Source: Hyphomicrobiales bacterium (GTDB taxonomy: Bacteria; Pseudomonadota; Alphaproteobacteria; Rhizobiales; RI-29). Taken from it: DNA of 64,000 bases. Of this stretch, positions 24,936 through 33,401 are shown in pieces. The stretch is from NCBI GenBank assembly GCA_016125495.1, contig WGLQ01000009.1, positions 158,264 to 222,263 of the forward strand, in the 5' to 3' direction. Within the stretch, counting starts at the first letter, position 1. The number at the start of each line of letters is the position of its first letter. The position numbers were made by a program, and so were the translations under genes. Under the pieces are notes generated by a model. The model saw nothing but the letters and a program-made list of their open reading frames with translations. It was not told the origin of the DNA and did not search any database.

Positions 24936-26987
24936 ATGCGTAAACGAGGTGGCAATGGCGTCGGCGCGGCGCTGCTGACCGGATTGCTGGGCGGTGCGAG
25001 CGTGTTGGCGGGCGCCGTGTCCGCAACACAGAGCGCGAACGCTCAGGTCGTGCTCGAGGGCATCCTCATCACCGGCGACACGGCCGGCGGGGCCCCCGTT
25101 GCCGGAGAGACCGTCGGCACGGCGTTCACGGTGATCACGGGCGAGCAGCTGCAACAGCAAGGGATCAAATATGCATCCGATGCGTTGCGCCAGGTTCCCG
25201 GCGTCGCGGTCTCGCGAACCGGTTCATTCGGCGAACTGACCCAGATCCGGATACGCGGCGCGGAGGGCAACCACGTGCTCGTTCTCGTGGATGGTGTCGA
25301 GGTCGCCGACCCGAGCCAAGGCGAGTTCGATTTCTCCAGTCTTCTCACCGAGAACATCGAGCGCATCGAGGTGCTTCGAGGGGCACAGAGCGCCCTCTGG
25401 GGAGCCGACGCACTTGCTGGCGTGATCAACATCGTCACGAAGGCAGGGAGCCGGGGCACGAACGTGCAGGCCTCCTTCGAGGCAGGATCGTTCGACACCT
25501 ACCAAGGCTCGGGCCGCATCGCTCATGGCAACGATCTCTTTCGCTTCGCCCTGAGCGGCACCCAACTGTCGACCAACGGCTTCGATATCTCCGAGTTCGG
25601 ACGCACCATCGCGGACCCGACATCGGAGGATGACGGCTATGTCAACCGGACCCTGTCGTTCAAGGGCGACATCGATCTCCTGCCGTTCTTCAACGTGAGC
25701 GCGGTGCTTCGCCATGTCGACCGCCTGGGCGACGCGGATGATCAGGATTTCACGTTCGGCAGTCCGACCCAAGGCTTCACGATCGACCGGTTCTCACAGT
25801 CCGGCAGCAAGGAGGCCTTTGCGCGGGTCGAAGCCACGCTGAGCACCTTCCAGGACCATTGGGAACACGCCGTCTATTTCTCCATGTCGGATATCGAGCG
25901 CGAGAACTTCAACGATCTCGGCCGGTTCTCGTCGGGAAACTCGTCCACGCGCGAGACGACCGGCTATCGCTCGACCCTGAAGTTCGACACCCCCGAGCTC
26001 CTCGATGCCAGGCACACCATCGTCGAGCTCTACGAGCAGGAGACCGAGACCTTCCGAAATACCGCCCCGACCGCGGTCGGATCGGCTGGCGAGCGGCGGG
26101 AGCGGATGACCAAGAGTCTCGTCGGCGAGTATCGGCTGTCGCTGCTCGACAGCATTTTCCTCACCGCCGCCGTGCGCTCGGACGACTTCGACGGCTTCGA
26201 TGATGCCGTGACCTACCGGACGACGGGCGCCTACGTCGTACGTGAGACCGGCACGCGTCTTCACGCGAGCTACGGCGAAGGCGTCAAGCCCCCCTCGTTC
26301 TTCGAGCAGTTCGGTTTCGTGCCCGACACGTTCGATGGCAACCCGAACCTCGTGCCGGAGACGTCGGTCTCCTGGGACGTCGGGATCGAGCAACGGATCA
26401 TCCCCGGCATTCTGACCGTCGATGTCACCTATTTCGAGGCCAATCTCGACAACGAGATCTTCTCCACATTCTCGCTCACCCCGACGGGATTCAGGTCCAG
26501 CGTCGCCAACGAAGACGAGGAAAGCACGCGCGAGGGCATCGAGGTCAGCCTGACGGCAACCCCGACAGACTGGCTGTCGATCAAGGGAAGCTACACCTAT
26601 CTCGAGGCGTTCGAGAATCGCAACGGTGTGCGCCTGCTCGAGGTTCGGCGTCCGCAGCACTCCGGCAGCCTCGACATCTTCGCCCGGTTTCTCGACGGCC
26701 GTGCCCGGGCCAATCTGGGCATCGTCTACAATGGCGAGATGGACGACCTAGAGTTCGTCAACACCACGCCGCAGACGCGCATCACGCTGCCCGAATACAC
26801 GGTTGTGCGTCTTGGGGCGGAATACGATCTCTCCGACCAGATCACCTGGTACGCACGGGGCGAAAACGTCTTCAATGAGGACTACCAGGAGGTATACACG
26901 TTCGAGACCGCCGGGGCATCGTTCTACACGGGCATCCGCATGAACCTGTCGGACGTCCTTGGTGATGACTACGGGTCGCTCAAGTGA
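24936..26987 (+). CDS. btuB: BtuB, TonB-dependent cobalamin receptor
   Basis: A 683-residue outer membrane receptor. After a signal peptide (cleaved near ANAQV) the TonB box region VVLEGILITGD appears, then the plug (ALRQVPGVAVSRTG, QIRIRGAEGNHVLVLVDGVE, ERIEVLRGAQSALWGADALAGVINIVT) and a 22-strand-type barrel with HASYGEGVKPPSFFEQFG and a C-terminal aromatic strand. The plug wording is BtuB-like. ATG 24936 follows a GGGAGG site, and an upstream in-frame ATG at 24882 is not preferred. The riboswitch directly upstream supports cobalamin as substrate. A terminator-like hairpin follows 33 bases after the stop. Confidence 0.92.
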   Translation: MRKRGGNGVGAALLTGLLGGASVLAGAVSATQSANAQVVLEGILITGDTAGGAPVAGETVGTAFTVITGEQLQQQGIKYASDALRQVPGVAVSRTGSFGELTQIRIRGAEGNHVLVLVDGVEVADPSQGEFDFSSLLTENIERIEVLRGAQSALWGADALAGVINIVTKAGSRGTNVQASFEAGSFDTYQGSGRIAHGNDLFRFALSGTQLSTNGFDISEFGRTIADPTSEDDGYVNRTLSFKGDIDLLPFFNVSAVLRHVDRLGDADDQDFTFGSPTQGFTIDRFSQSGSKEAFARVEATLSTFQDHWEHAVYFSMSDIERENFNDLGRFSSGNSSTRETTGYRSTLKFDTPELLDARHTIVELYEQETETFRNTAPTAVGSAGERRERMTKSLVGEYRLSLLDSIFLTAAVRSDDFDGFDDAVTYRTTGAYVVRETGTRLHASYGEGVKPPSFFEQFGFVPDTFDGNPNLVPETSVSWDVGIEQRIIPGILTVDVTYFEANLDNEIFSTFSLTPTGFRSSVANEDEESTREGIEVSLTATPTDWLSIKGSYTYLEAFENRNGVRLLEVRRPQHSGSLDIFARFLDGRARANLGIVYNGEMDDLEFVNTTPQTRITLPEYTVVRLGAEYDLSDQITWYARGENVFNEDYQEVYTFETAGASFYTGIRMNLSDVLGDDYGSLK

Positions 26988-27020
26988 TCGCGTGACGCGC
27001 ACTCGAGCAACAGCGCAGGG

Positions 27021-27050
27021 GCGAAAGGGCACTCAGCGGGGCCTTTTCGC
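27021..27050 (+). terminator. Intrinsic-terminator-like hairpin after btuB
   Basis: GCGAAAGGGC pairs with GCCTTTTCGC (one G-U pair) over ten positions with a ten-base loop, 33 bases after btuB stop. The tail that follows has only a short TTT, so read-through into the btuF operon is likely. Confidence 0.55.
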
Positions 27051-27182
27051 TCCGTTTGCCTTGGCGGGTGGGCCTCGAGCTCCGACTAGGACGGGCGGTC
27101 GCATCGGGCAGGCCCAAGCCGACGCGCCAGGGGATGGCGGCGCCTCTGATCCGCTGCACGAGAGGAATGGGGTACGAGAGGA

Positions 27183-27788
27183 ATGGACATGATCGCGCTC
27201 CCCATATGTTCGCCCGAGCCAACCGAGACGCTACGCGCCGGCGATGGTTCGATCTCGCGCGAGTTGTGGCGAGTGCCGACGGACGAACAGGTGCTGGAAG
27301 CCTTCCTGCGCGACATCTTCGAGACGCATTGGGAGGGGATCCGTTTCGGGCCCCTGATCCAGGGTGCGGCCTACGAATGGAAGTGCCCTTCGGCGCCGAC
27401 CAAGATCGATCTGATGGATGGCTATCTCACCGTCCACTTCGGTCGCGGCGGGCATTTTCATCTCTGCATCGGCGAGAACAAGGGAAGCGAGGCCTTTCCG
27501 ACGCCGCCGGAGCTGCGGGCCCACCGCAGGCCGTCCAAGGCACAGATTTTCCGGGGCTACGGTCGAGACGGAAAACCCGTCACCTGGGGCTTCGAGATGT
27601 GGAACGGCAAGGACGAGCCGATGATCTCAATCTTCTTTGCCAACCCATTCATCGACGATGACGACACCCTCGCCAACGAGCCTCGATGGGAGCGCCTCGC
27701 CATGTGGCGCAGCATCGCCGAGCGCTGGCTCGGGCGCGCACCGGAGCCGATCGACGAGCAGGGGGCAGGCTTCAGGGGGCGCGCATGA
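27183..27788 (+). CDS. Unrecognised 201-residue protein in the B12-uptake operon
   Basis: I do not recognise this family with certainty. The protein is soluble and without membrane segments or signal peptide. It contains Trp/His-rich patches (HWEGIRFGPLIQGAAYEWKC, HFGRGGHFHLCIGENKG) and FFANPFIDDDD, suggesting a metal or tetrapyrrole-handling or beta-barrel-like fold, which is speculation. Its stop overlaps the btuF start by four bases (ATGA), so it is translationally coupled to btuF and belongs to the same operon. ATG 27189 is an alternative start with a GAGAGG site eight bases before it. A cobalamin-related companion role is inferred only from position. Confidence 0.75.
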   Translation: MDMIALPICSPEPTETLRAGDGSISRELWRVPTDEQVLEAFLRDIFETHWEGIRFGPLIQGAAYEWKCPSAPTKIDLMDGYLTVHFGRGGHFHLCIGENKGSEAFPTPPELRAHRRPSKAQIFRGYGRDGKPVTWGFEMWNGKDEPMISIFFANPFIDDDDTLANEPRWERLAMWRSIAERWLGRAPEPIDEQGAGFRGRA

Positions 27789-28732
27789 GGACGACAGTTC
27801 GAGGGGGCGTGGCAGCGGCTCTGTCGTTTGCGCTACTCGACGCCCCGACCGGGCCGGTACATGCCGAGCCGCCGCGGCGCGTCGTCTCGATGAACCTGTG
27901 CACAGACCAACTCGCCATGCTGCTGGCGGCACCCGGCCAGCTCCACTCGGTCTCCTACCTCGCCAGCCGCGCCGACACCTCCGTGCTCGCGGCCGAGGCC
28001 AGGGCCTTCGTCCCCAATCATGGCCTTGCGGAAGAAATCTTCCTGATGCAGCCGGACCTGATTATTGCCGGCACCTTCACCACGCGTGCCACCGTCGAGA
28101 TGCTCAAGCGGTTGGGCTTTCCCGTGGAGGAATTCGCTCCGGCCAATTCGTTCGCCGACATCCGAAGCAACATCCTGCGGATGGGCGAGGTCCTCGGCCG
28201 ACAGGCTGCGGCTCGGGCCCTGATCGGTGGCTTCGATCGCGAGTTGGCGACACTCACCGAGGAGGCGGGTCAGGGCCAGGCCGGGCGCAAACCTGTTCGT
28301 CCCATTGCCGCGCTCTACTATGCCAACAGCTACACCTCCGGCAACAACACGCTTGCTGCAGAGGTCGTGGATCACGCCCAACTCGACAACCTCGGCAGCG
28401 GGCTCGGTCTCAAGGGCACGGTCACGCTGCCACTGGAACTCCTCGTGATGAACGGCCCCGATCTCGTCGTCACCGGACGACGCTTCGGGCGTGAGGGGAC
28501 GCAGGCGACCGTGGCACTCGAGCATCCTGCCCTCGAGGCCGTCGCATCGAGGACCACATCGGCGGTGGTGACGGACAAATACTGGGTCTGCGGGCTTCCC
28601 TTCACCCTTCATGCCGTTCGCCGTCTCGTCGAGGCCGCGCGATCCCTCGACCTGAGGCCAATCGCGCCGCCAGCCCTCGCCACCACGTCCTTCGCGCCTG
28701 CCAACCTCGACGAGGGGGCGAGACGCCAGTGA
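27785..28732 (+). CDS. btuF: BtuF-like periplasmic cobalamin-binding protein
   Basis: A 315-residue ABC substrate-binding protein of the cobalamin/iron-siderophore class. The signal peptide (AAALSFALLDAPTGPVHA) is followed by RRVVSMNLCTDQLAMLLA, with the CTDQL start typical of BtuF, then a middle helix and the second lobe (AALYYANSYTSGNNTLAAEV, LPLELLVMNGPDLVV). The ATG at 27785 overlaps the stop of the companion gene, and the BtuC gene begins before this one ends (GTG 28729). Together with btuC and btuD it forms an ABC importer. Confidence 0.88.
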   Translation: MRTTVRGGVAAALSFALLDAPTGPVHAEPPRRVVSMNLCTDQLAMLLAAPGQLHSVSYLASRADTSVLAAEARAFVPNHGLAEEIFLMQPDLIIAGTFTTRATVEMLKRLGFPVEEFAPANSFADIRSNILRMGEVLGRQAAARALIGGFDRELATLTEEAGQGQAGRKPVRPIAALYYANSYTSGNNTLAAEVVDHAQLDNLGSGLGLKGTVTLPLELLVMNGPDLVVTGRRFGREGTQATVALEHPALEAVASRTTSAVVTDKYWVCGLPFTLHAVRRLVEAARSLDLRPIAPPALATTSFAPANLDEGARRQ

Positions 28733-29724
28733 CAGTGCCCTTTCCTCTCCTCCTCGTTTGCCTTGCGGGGCTTGCCGCAACGGGCTTCACCGCCTCGCTC
28801 GTCGTCGGTCCCGCCGCGCTGACCTGGGCGACCTCGCTCGATGCGCTGCTTGGAGGCGACAACGAGGCGGCCCGTCTCGTCATGCAGGAGATCCGTCTGC
28901 CGAGGGCAATCCTCGGTGCGATGATCGGGGCGACGCTCGGTCTCTCCGGTGCCGCGCTACAAGGCTACCTGCGCAACCCGCTCGCCGATCCCGGAATACT
29001 CGGCATCAGCTCCACGGCTGCGCTCGGGGCGGTGCTGGCGATCTACAGCGGGCTATCAACCACCTCGCCGATTGCTCTGCCACTCATGGCCATGGGGGGC
29101 GCTGGCATCGCGGTCGTCGTCCTGCGGGCACTGGCCGGGCCGAATGCGGGAACGCTGACCCTGATCCTTGCCGGCGTGGCGATCAGCTCCGTTGCCGGAG
29201 CCGCCACGACACTCGCGCTTAATCTCTCGTCGAATCCGTTCGCGGCCCTCGAGATCGTGTTCTGGATGCTCGGCTCGCTCACAGACCGCTCGATGGTGCA
29301 CGTGGTGCTAGCCGCGCCCTTTATGCTGATTGGCTGGGTGTTGCTGTTGCTGGCCTGGCGGGGGCTCGACGCGCTGACGCTCGGGCCGGCAGTTGCCGCG
29401 ACGCTCGGGGTCAGTCCCACACGGACTCAAGCACTTGTTGTCGCCGGCTCCGCGATGGCAGTCGGCGCGGCAACGGCGGTTGCCGGTGCGATCGGCTTCA
29501 TCGGTCTCGTCGTGCCGCACCTCCTGCGACCGCTCGTCGGGGCACAACCGTCGCGGCTGCTCCCGGCAAGTGCGCTCGGTGGTGCGACGCTGGTGCTCGC
29601 GGCGGACATTGCCGTGCGTGTGATCGCCCCGTCGCGAGACATCAAGCTCGGTGTGCTCACCGCCCTCATCGGCGCCCCGTTCTTCCTCTGGTTGGTCATC
29701 AGAACGCGGAGGGAGGCGCTGTGA
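28729..29724 (+). CDS. btuC: BtuC-like cobalamin ABC transporter permease
   Basis: A 331-residue FecCD/BtuC family permease with about ten hydrophobic segments. The EIRLPRAILGAMIGATLGLSG entry helix, QGYLRNPLADPGILGIS, and GAIGFIGLVVPHLLRPLVG are family signatures, the last being the loop that contacts the ATPase. A GTG start at 28729 lies inside the end of btuF (GTGA), and its own stop overlaps the btuD start. Substrate is inferred from btuB, btuF and the riboswitch. Confidence 0.92.
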   Translation: MTVPFPLLLVCLAGLAATGFTASLVVGPAALTWATSLDALLGGDNEAARLVMQEIRLPRAILGAMIGATLGLSGAALQGYLRNPLADPGILGISSTAALGAVLAIYSGLSTTSPIALPLMAMGGAGIAVVVLRALAGPNAGTLTLILAGVAISSVAGAATTLALNLSSNPFAALEIVFWMLGSLTDRSMVHVVLAAPFMLIGWVLLLLAWRGLDALTLGPAVAATLGVSPTRTQALVVAGSAMAVGAATAVAGAIGFIGLVVPHLLRPLVGAQPSRLLPASALGGATLVLAADIAVRVIAPSRDIKLGVLTALIGAPFFLWLVIRTRREAL

Positions 29725-30530
29725 CCACGGTCCTCTCCGTCAGCCAACTCGACGTTCGGCGGGGCTCGTCGCAGGTGCTGCGCGGGGTCGATTTTCGCGT
29801 TTCGCGCGGTGAGGTGGTCGGTGTGCTGGGACCGAACGGCGCGGGCAAGTCGACATTGTTCGCGGCACTCCTCGGGTTGATCCCGGCGACCGGCCGCATC
29901 GAGTTTCTCGGCCGTACCGACCTGACCGGCAGAGACCTCGGACGGACCGTCGCGTTCATCCCTCAGGACCGCGACGTGGCTTGGCCGATGAGCGTCGAAA
30001 AGGTTGTTGGGCTCGGGCGCCTGCCCTACCGGACCGGATTCGGCCGGCCGGGGCCGCAAGACACATGTGCCATCGAGCGTGCGATGGCGGCCGTAGAGGT
30101 GCAGAACCTGCGACGGCGGCCTATCAGCGAGCTGTCCGGAGGCGAGCGATCCCGCGCGCTGATCGCCCGGGCCCTCGCCCAGGAGGCGCCACTCATTCTT
30201 GCCGACGAGCCGACGAGTGGTCTCGATCCGGCTCATCAGATCGCTCTGCTTGACCTCTTGCGCCGTCGGGCGACGACAGGACAAACCATCCTGCTGACTA
30301 TCCACGAGTTGCATCTCGCAGCCCGCTGGTGCGACCGCCTTCTGCTCTTGCACGAGCAGCGCGTGGTGGCAGACGGGCGCCCCGCCGAAGTCCTCACCCG
30401 CGAGCGGGTGGCGGCCGTCTATGGCTGCGACGTCCATCTCGGTCAAAGCGCGGACGGGGCTCTGTTGGTGATCCCGCAACGGCTCATCAAGGGCGAGCCT
30501 GCCATCGCATCCGAACGTCAATCCGCTTGA
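29721..30530 (+). CDS. btuD: BtuD-like cobalamin ABC transporter ATPase
   Basis: A 269-residue ABC ATPase. Walker A GPNGAGKSTLF (about residue 40), Q-loop AFIPQDRDVAW, signature ELSGGERSRALIARALAQ, Walker B PLILADEPTSGLDP and the switch His in LLTIHELHLAA are all present. GTG start at 29721 overlaps the btuC stop. It powers the btuCF importer. The next gene follows after about 16 bases and so is probably in the operon. Confidence 0.92.
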   Translation: MTTVLSVSQLDVRRGSSQVLRGVDFRVSRGEVVGVLGPNGAGKSTLFAALLGLIPATGRIEFLGRTDLTGRDLGRTVAFIPQDRDVAWPMSVEKVVGLGRLPYRTGFGRPGPQDTCAIERAMAAVEVQNLRRRPISELSGGERSRALIARALAQEAPLILADEPTSGLDPAHQIALLDLLRRRATTGQTILLTIHELHLAARWCDRLLLLHEQRVVADGRPAEVLTRERVAAVYGCDVHLGQSADGALLVIPQRLIKGEPAIASERQSA

Positions 30531-30546
30531 AAGGGAGATGAACGAA

Positions 30547-31608
30547 ATGAATGCACGCCTCGACCACGTTCTCGCCTCGGCGCTTCAGGATGCCGGAACC
30601 GGCTGGAGCATGGGGAGTTTCGGCGCTCTTGCCGAATTCCATCAGGATGTGGGGGAAAACCTCCTGGTCGACCGCTCGGACGCTCTTGCGCGCGCCACCG
30701 CCCGGGGAGGGATTCGGCTCGACGAACAGGCGGTCGCGCAATGTCGAGCGATCGCCTACGAACAGCTCTCCAAGAACCGGGAGCGTTGGGGGCAGGGCCT
30801 TGCCCTCTGCTTGCCGGAGGCGGACGCGGTCATGGCCGGGCGAAAGGTGGTAACGCCGCTCGGTCCTGACGAGGATGCGATCCGCGACGAGGATCGAGGC
30901 GCCCCGGCATTCGACATGGGGCTGGGTCTCAAGCAGTGCGATTTTCTGGTCAGGACCCGTGATGCGGCGCTGATCGAAGTTCTGGAGGAAAATGCGGGTC
31001 GCTCGGTGTTCGAGACTGGCAATCCAACGATGGGGGCAATCCTGAAGGCTCATCCCCATCGCATCGCCGTCACACCGCTGGGGCGTGTCGAAGTCTACCA
31101 GATGATCGGTGGTCCCGAAACGGGAGGCGCCTCGCCTCCAGGTCCCCACACCCACGTGCTGCCGAAACTGATGGCAGCAGGAAAAACCCATGCGGGCAAT
31201 ATCACCGTGCCATTTGGCCTCGTGCCGTGCGGCTATATGCACCCGGGCAATCCACTCCTAGATGGTCTCGGCAATCCCCAGCCCTACGACGCGGAGCTCG
31301 CGCTGCGGTTCTCGAATCTGGTCGAGGCGTTTGCCCCCGAAGAGTTGCGAACGATCAAACACGAGGTCGTTGCAGCAGTTGCAGCTGCTCAAGCGCCGGC
31401 GAGCTATGAGGAGCCAGCGAGCCGTGCAGGCCGCATTACGCTCCGCGTGACGCTGCGACAACTCGCGCAGGCCGCCGCTGCCGGAGGCGACAGCCTCGGG
31501 CTCGCGACCATAAACGCCTGGCGCGAGCACTTCGACTCTCCCGGCGCCCCGATCGATGAGGAGTCCGACGAGCAGGTCGATCACAAGCGGGGCAGCCACG
31601 CTTCTTAG
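30547..31608 (+). CDS. Unrecognised 353-residue protein downstream of btuD
   Basis: The family is not recognised with confidence. A soluble protein without signal or membrane segments; it has patterns such as GAPAFDMGLGLKQCDFLVR, a PHTHVLPKL stretch with closely spaced His, and ITVPFGLVPCGYMHPGNPLLDG with Cys and His. The C-terminus (about 275-353) is helical and acidic. Position after btuD within 16 bases, and before exbB, suggests a cobalamin-uptake companion, inferred only. ATG 30547 has AAGGGAG nine bases upstream and is chosen over ATG 30538. Confidence 0.75.
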   Translation: MNARLDHVLASALQDAGTGWSMGSFGALAEFHQDVGENLLVDRSDALARATARGGIRLDEQAVAQCRAIAYEQLSKNRERWGQGLALCLPEADAVMAGRKVVTPLGPDEDAIRDEDRGAPAFDMGLGLKQCDFLVRTRDAALIEVLEENAGRSVFETGNPTMGAILKAHPHRIAVTPLGRVEVYQMIGGPETGGASPPGPHTHVLPKLMAAGKTHAGNITVPFGLVPCGYMHPGNPLLDGLGNPQPYDAELALRFSNLVEAFAPEELRTIKHEVVAAVAAAQAPASYEEPASRAGRITLRVTLRQLAQAAAAGGDSLGLATINAWREHFDSPGAPIDEESDEQVDHKRGSHAS

Positions 31609-31754
31609 GTCACGATCGATCGGGCCGGCGCGGATCGTTCCTGCCGCCGGCCCATCCGATCGGATATTGCTCGCCCTGGCGCTCGAGCCAATCGGCCCGG
31701 GGCGAGACGAGCACGCCGCATTACGCACGATCGCGAGACCGGACGAGACATTCG

Positions 31755-32591
31755 ATGGCAAGCCAAGACCCCTCAACTGCGCCCCCGACGGAGTTGTTGC
31801 AAGAACCAGCATCGACCGCATCCGCAGCCACACTCCCGACCACCAGCGAAATCCCGATCGAAGTGACGGATGCTGCAACGCCGTTCTCGTTGTTCGGCCT
31901 CGATCTGTCGCCCGCCCTGTCGCTGATCGACAAGGGCGGCTTCGTGGTCGTCGTGCTCTTGGTGATGTCGGTCGTTGCAACGACCGTCATCCTCGTGAAG
32001 ATCGTCCGGTTCCTGTGCCTTGGCCTAGGCTCGCGTCGAAAGGTCGAGAGGGCCTTGCGTTTGTGGTTCGACGGGCGCCGCGAGGAAGCTCGCCGGGTCC
32101 TCACGCCCGTTCATCAGCCTGCCGCGCGCGTGCTGGCCGGCTGCATGTGCGGGCTGATGTCGGGTTGTGAGGAGCGTCACGTGCGCGAGGACGTCGAGCG
32201 GCTCGCCATGGAGAGCATCGCCGATCTCCGGCGCCATCTCCGCCTTCTCGACGTCACGGTGCAGGCCGCGCCGCTCCTTGGCCTGTTCGGAACCGTGCTC
32301 GGCATGATCGGCGCCTTTCAAGCCCTCCAGAGCGCGGGCGCCGACGCCGACCCGACGGTGCTGGCCGGCGGCATTTGGGTGGCACTCATGACGACGGCGG
32401 TTGGTCTTGCCGTGGCGATCCCAATTGCCTTCGTGAGCGCCTGGCTCGAGGGGCGCATCGAGGCCGAGCGCGGAGTGATGGAGAGCGCGGTGACCAGCCT
32501 GCTCACGGGGCGCGCCAGCGAGGGCGATCCGACGCGGCTCGCAGGCAACTTCGGGCAAAGCGCCGAGAGGATGCACTATGCGGTTGAGTAG
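31755..32591 (+). CDS. exbB: ExbB/TolQ-type proton channel subunit
   Basis: A 278-residue MotA/TolQ/ExbB family protein. It has an N-terminal acidic/Pro-rich segment of about 50 residues, a first membrane helix (GGFVVVVLLVMSVVATTVILV), and a C-terminal pair with QAAPLLGLFGTVLGMIGAFQAL and IWVALMTTAVGLAVAIPIAF, the usual helices of the proton-driven motor. It starts the exbB-exbD-exbD-tonB set, 146 bases after the preceding gene. The motor energises TonB-dependent receptors such as BtuB and the ZnuD-type receptor. Confidence 0.92.
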   Translation: MASQDPSTAPPTELLQEPASTASAATLPTTSEIPIEVTDAATPFSLFGLDLSPALSLIDKGGFVVVVLLVMSVVATTVILVKIVRFLCLGLGSRRKVERALRLWFDGRREEARRVLTPVHQPAARVLAGCMCGLMSGCEERHVREDVERLAMESIADLRRHLRLLDVTVQAAPLLGLFGTVLGMIGAFQALQSAGADADPTVLAGGIWVALMTTAVGLAVAIPIAFVSAWLEGRIEAERGVMESAVTSLLTGRASEGDPTRLAGNFGQSAERMHYAVE

Positions 32592-32964
32592 CGAGACGCG
32601 AAGGCGCCAGGTCATCAGTCTGACGCCGTTGATCGACGTCGTATTCCTGCTCCTGGTGTTCTTCATGCTGGCCTCCACGTTCCTCGAGTTTTCGGCAACC
32701 TCGGTTTCGGGTGCGACACGGGGTGGCGAAGCCCAGAAGCTTGACGAATTGGTGTTGATCCAGGTTCGCGGCGAGCAGACGGTCGCGGTCAATGGTCGCC
32801 CAGTCACGATCGATGAACTGGCCTCGGCGCTTCAGGAGGTGTCACGCAATGGCGGCAAGCGCGGCGTCGTTCGCCCCCTTGCAGGCGCACGCGTGCAGGA
32901 CGTGGTTACGGTCCTCGAAATCGCCCGGGCGGCCCCGCTGACCAGCATCGTGGTGGTGCGCTGA
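32578..32964 (+). CDS. exbD: ExbD-type motor subunit, first copy
   Basis: A 128-residue ExbD/TolR protein with the N-terminal membrane helix and catalytic Asp in LTPLIDVVFLLLVFFMLAST. The periplasmic domain follows. Start ATG 32578 overlaps the exbB end by 14 bases, indicating translational coupling. Two ExbD genes follow one ExbB gene. Confidence 0.92.
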   Translation: MRLSSETRRRQVISLTPLIDVVFLLLVFFMLASTFLEFSATSVSGATRGGEAQKLDELVLIQVRGEQTVAVNGRPVTIDELASALQEVSRNGGKRGVVRPLAGARVQDVVTVLEIARAAPLTSIVVVR

Positions 32965-32990
32965 GACAACAACACCGGGAGCCTCAAGTG

Positions 32991-33401
32991 ATGGGCATCG
33001 AGACGAGACGCGGACGGCCGGGCGCGAACGAGGAGAACCTCGTTCCGCTCATCAATATCGTCTTCCTGATTCTGATTTTCTTCCTCGTCACCAGCACGCT
33101 TCGGCCCTACAGCGATCGCGAGATCGAACTGGCCCATAGCGAGGCTCTGGTCACTGCCGGAGCGGTCCGGCGCGCCATTCTTCTCGCGCGAGATGGTACA
33201 CTGAAGGTCGACAACTCGACGATTGCCCTCGACCAACTCGGGGAAACCCTCGCGCAGTGGGCTGAGGAGCCCGCCCGAACCGTCACGATCATCGCCGATC
33301 GCCGGGCCGCCGCCGAACCCCTCGTCGCTGTCGTCACGATGGCCTCCGCCGCCGGGCTGACGGACATCAAGCTGCTCACTCGGCGAACGAGGTCGTCGTG
33401 A
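32991..33401 (+). CDS. exbD: ExbD-type motor subunit, second copy
   Basis: A 136-residue second ExbD with VPLINIVFLILIFFLVTST, where Asn replaces the proton-carrying Asp of the first copy (LIDV there, LINI here). That substitution in the key membrane position suggests a non-protonating partner, and is reported as a finding. It starts 27 bases after the first copy, with GGGAG upstream; a GTG at 32988 is the alternative. Its TGA overlaps the tonB start. Confidence 0.9.
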   Translation: MGIETRRGRPGANEENLVPLINIVFLILIFFLVTSTLRPYSDREIELAHSEALVTAGAVRRAILLARDGTLKVDNSTIALDQLGETLAQWAEEPARTVTIIADRRAAAEPLVAVVTMASAAGLTDIKLLTRRTRSS

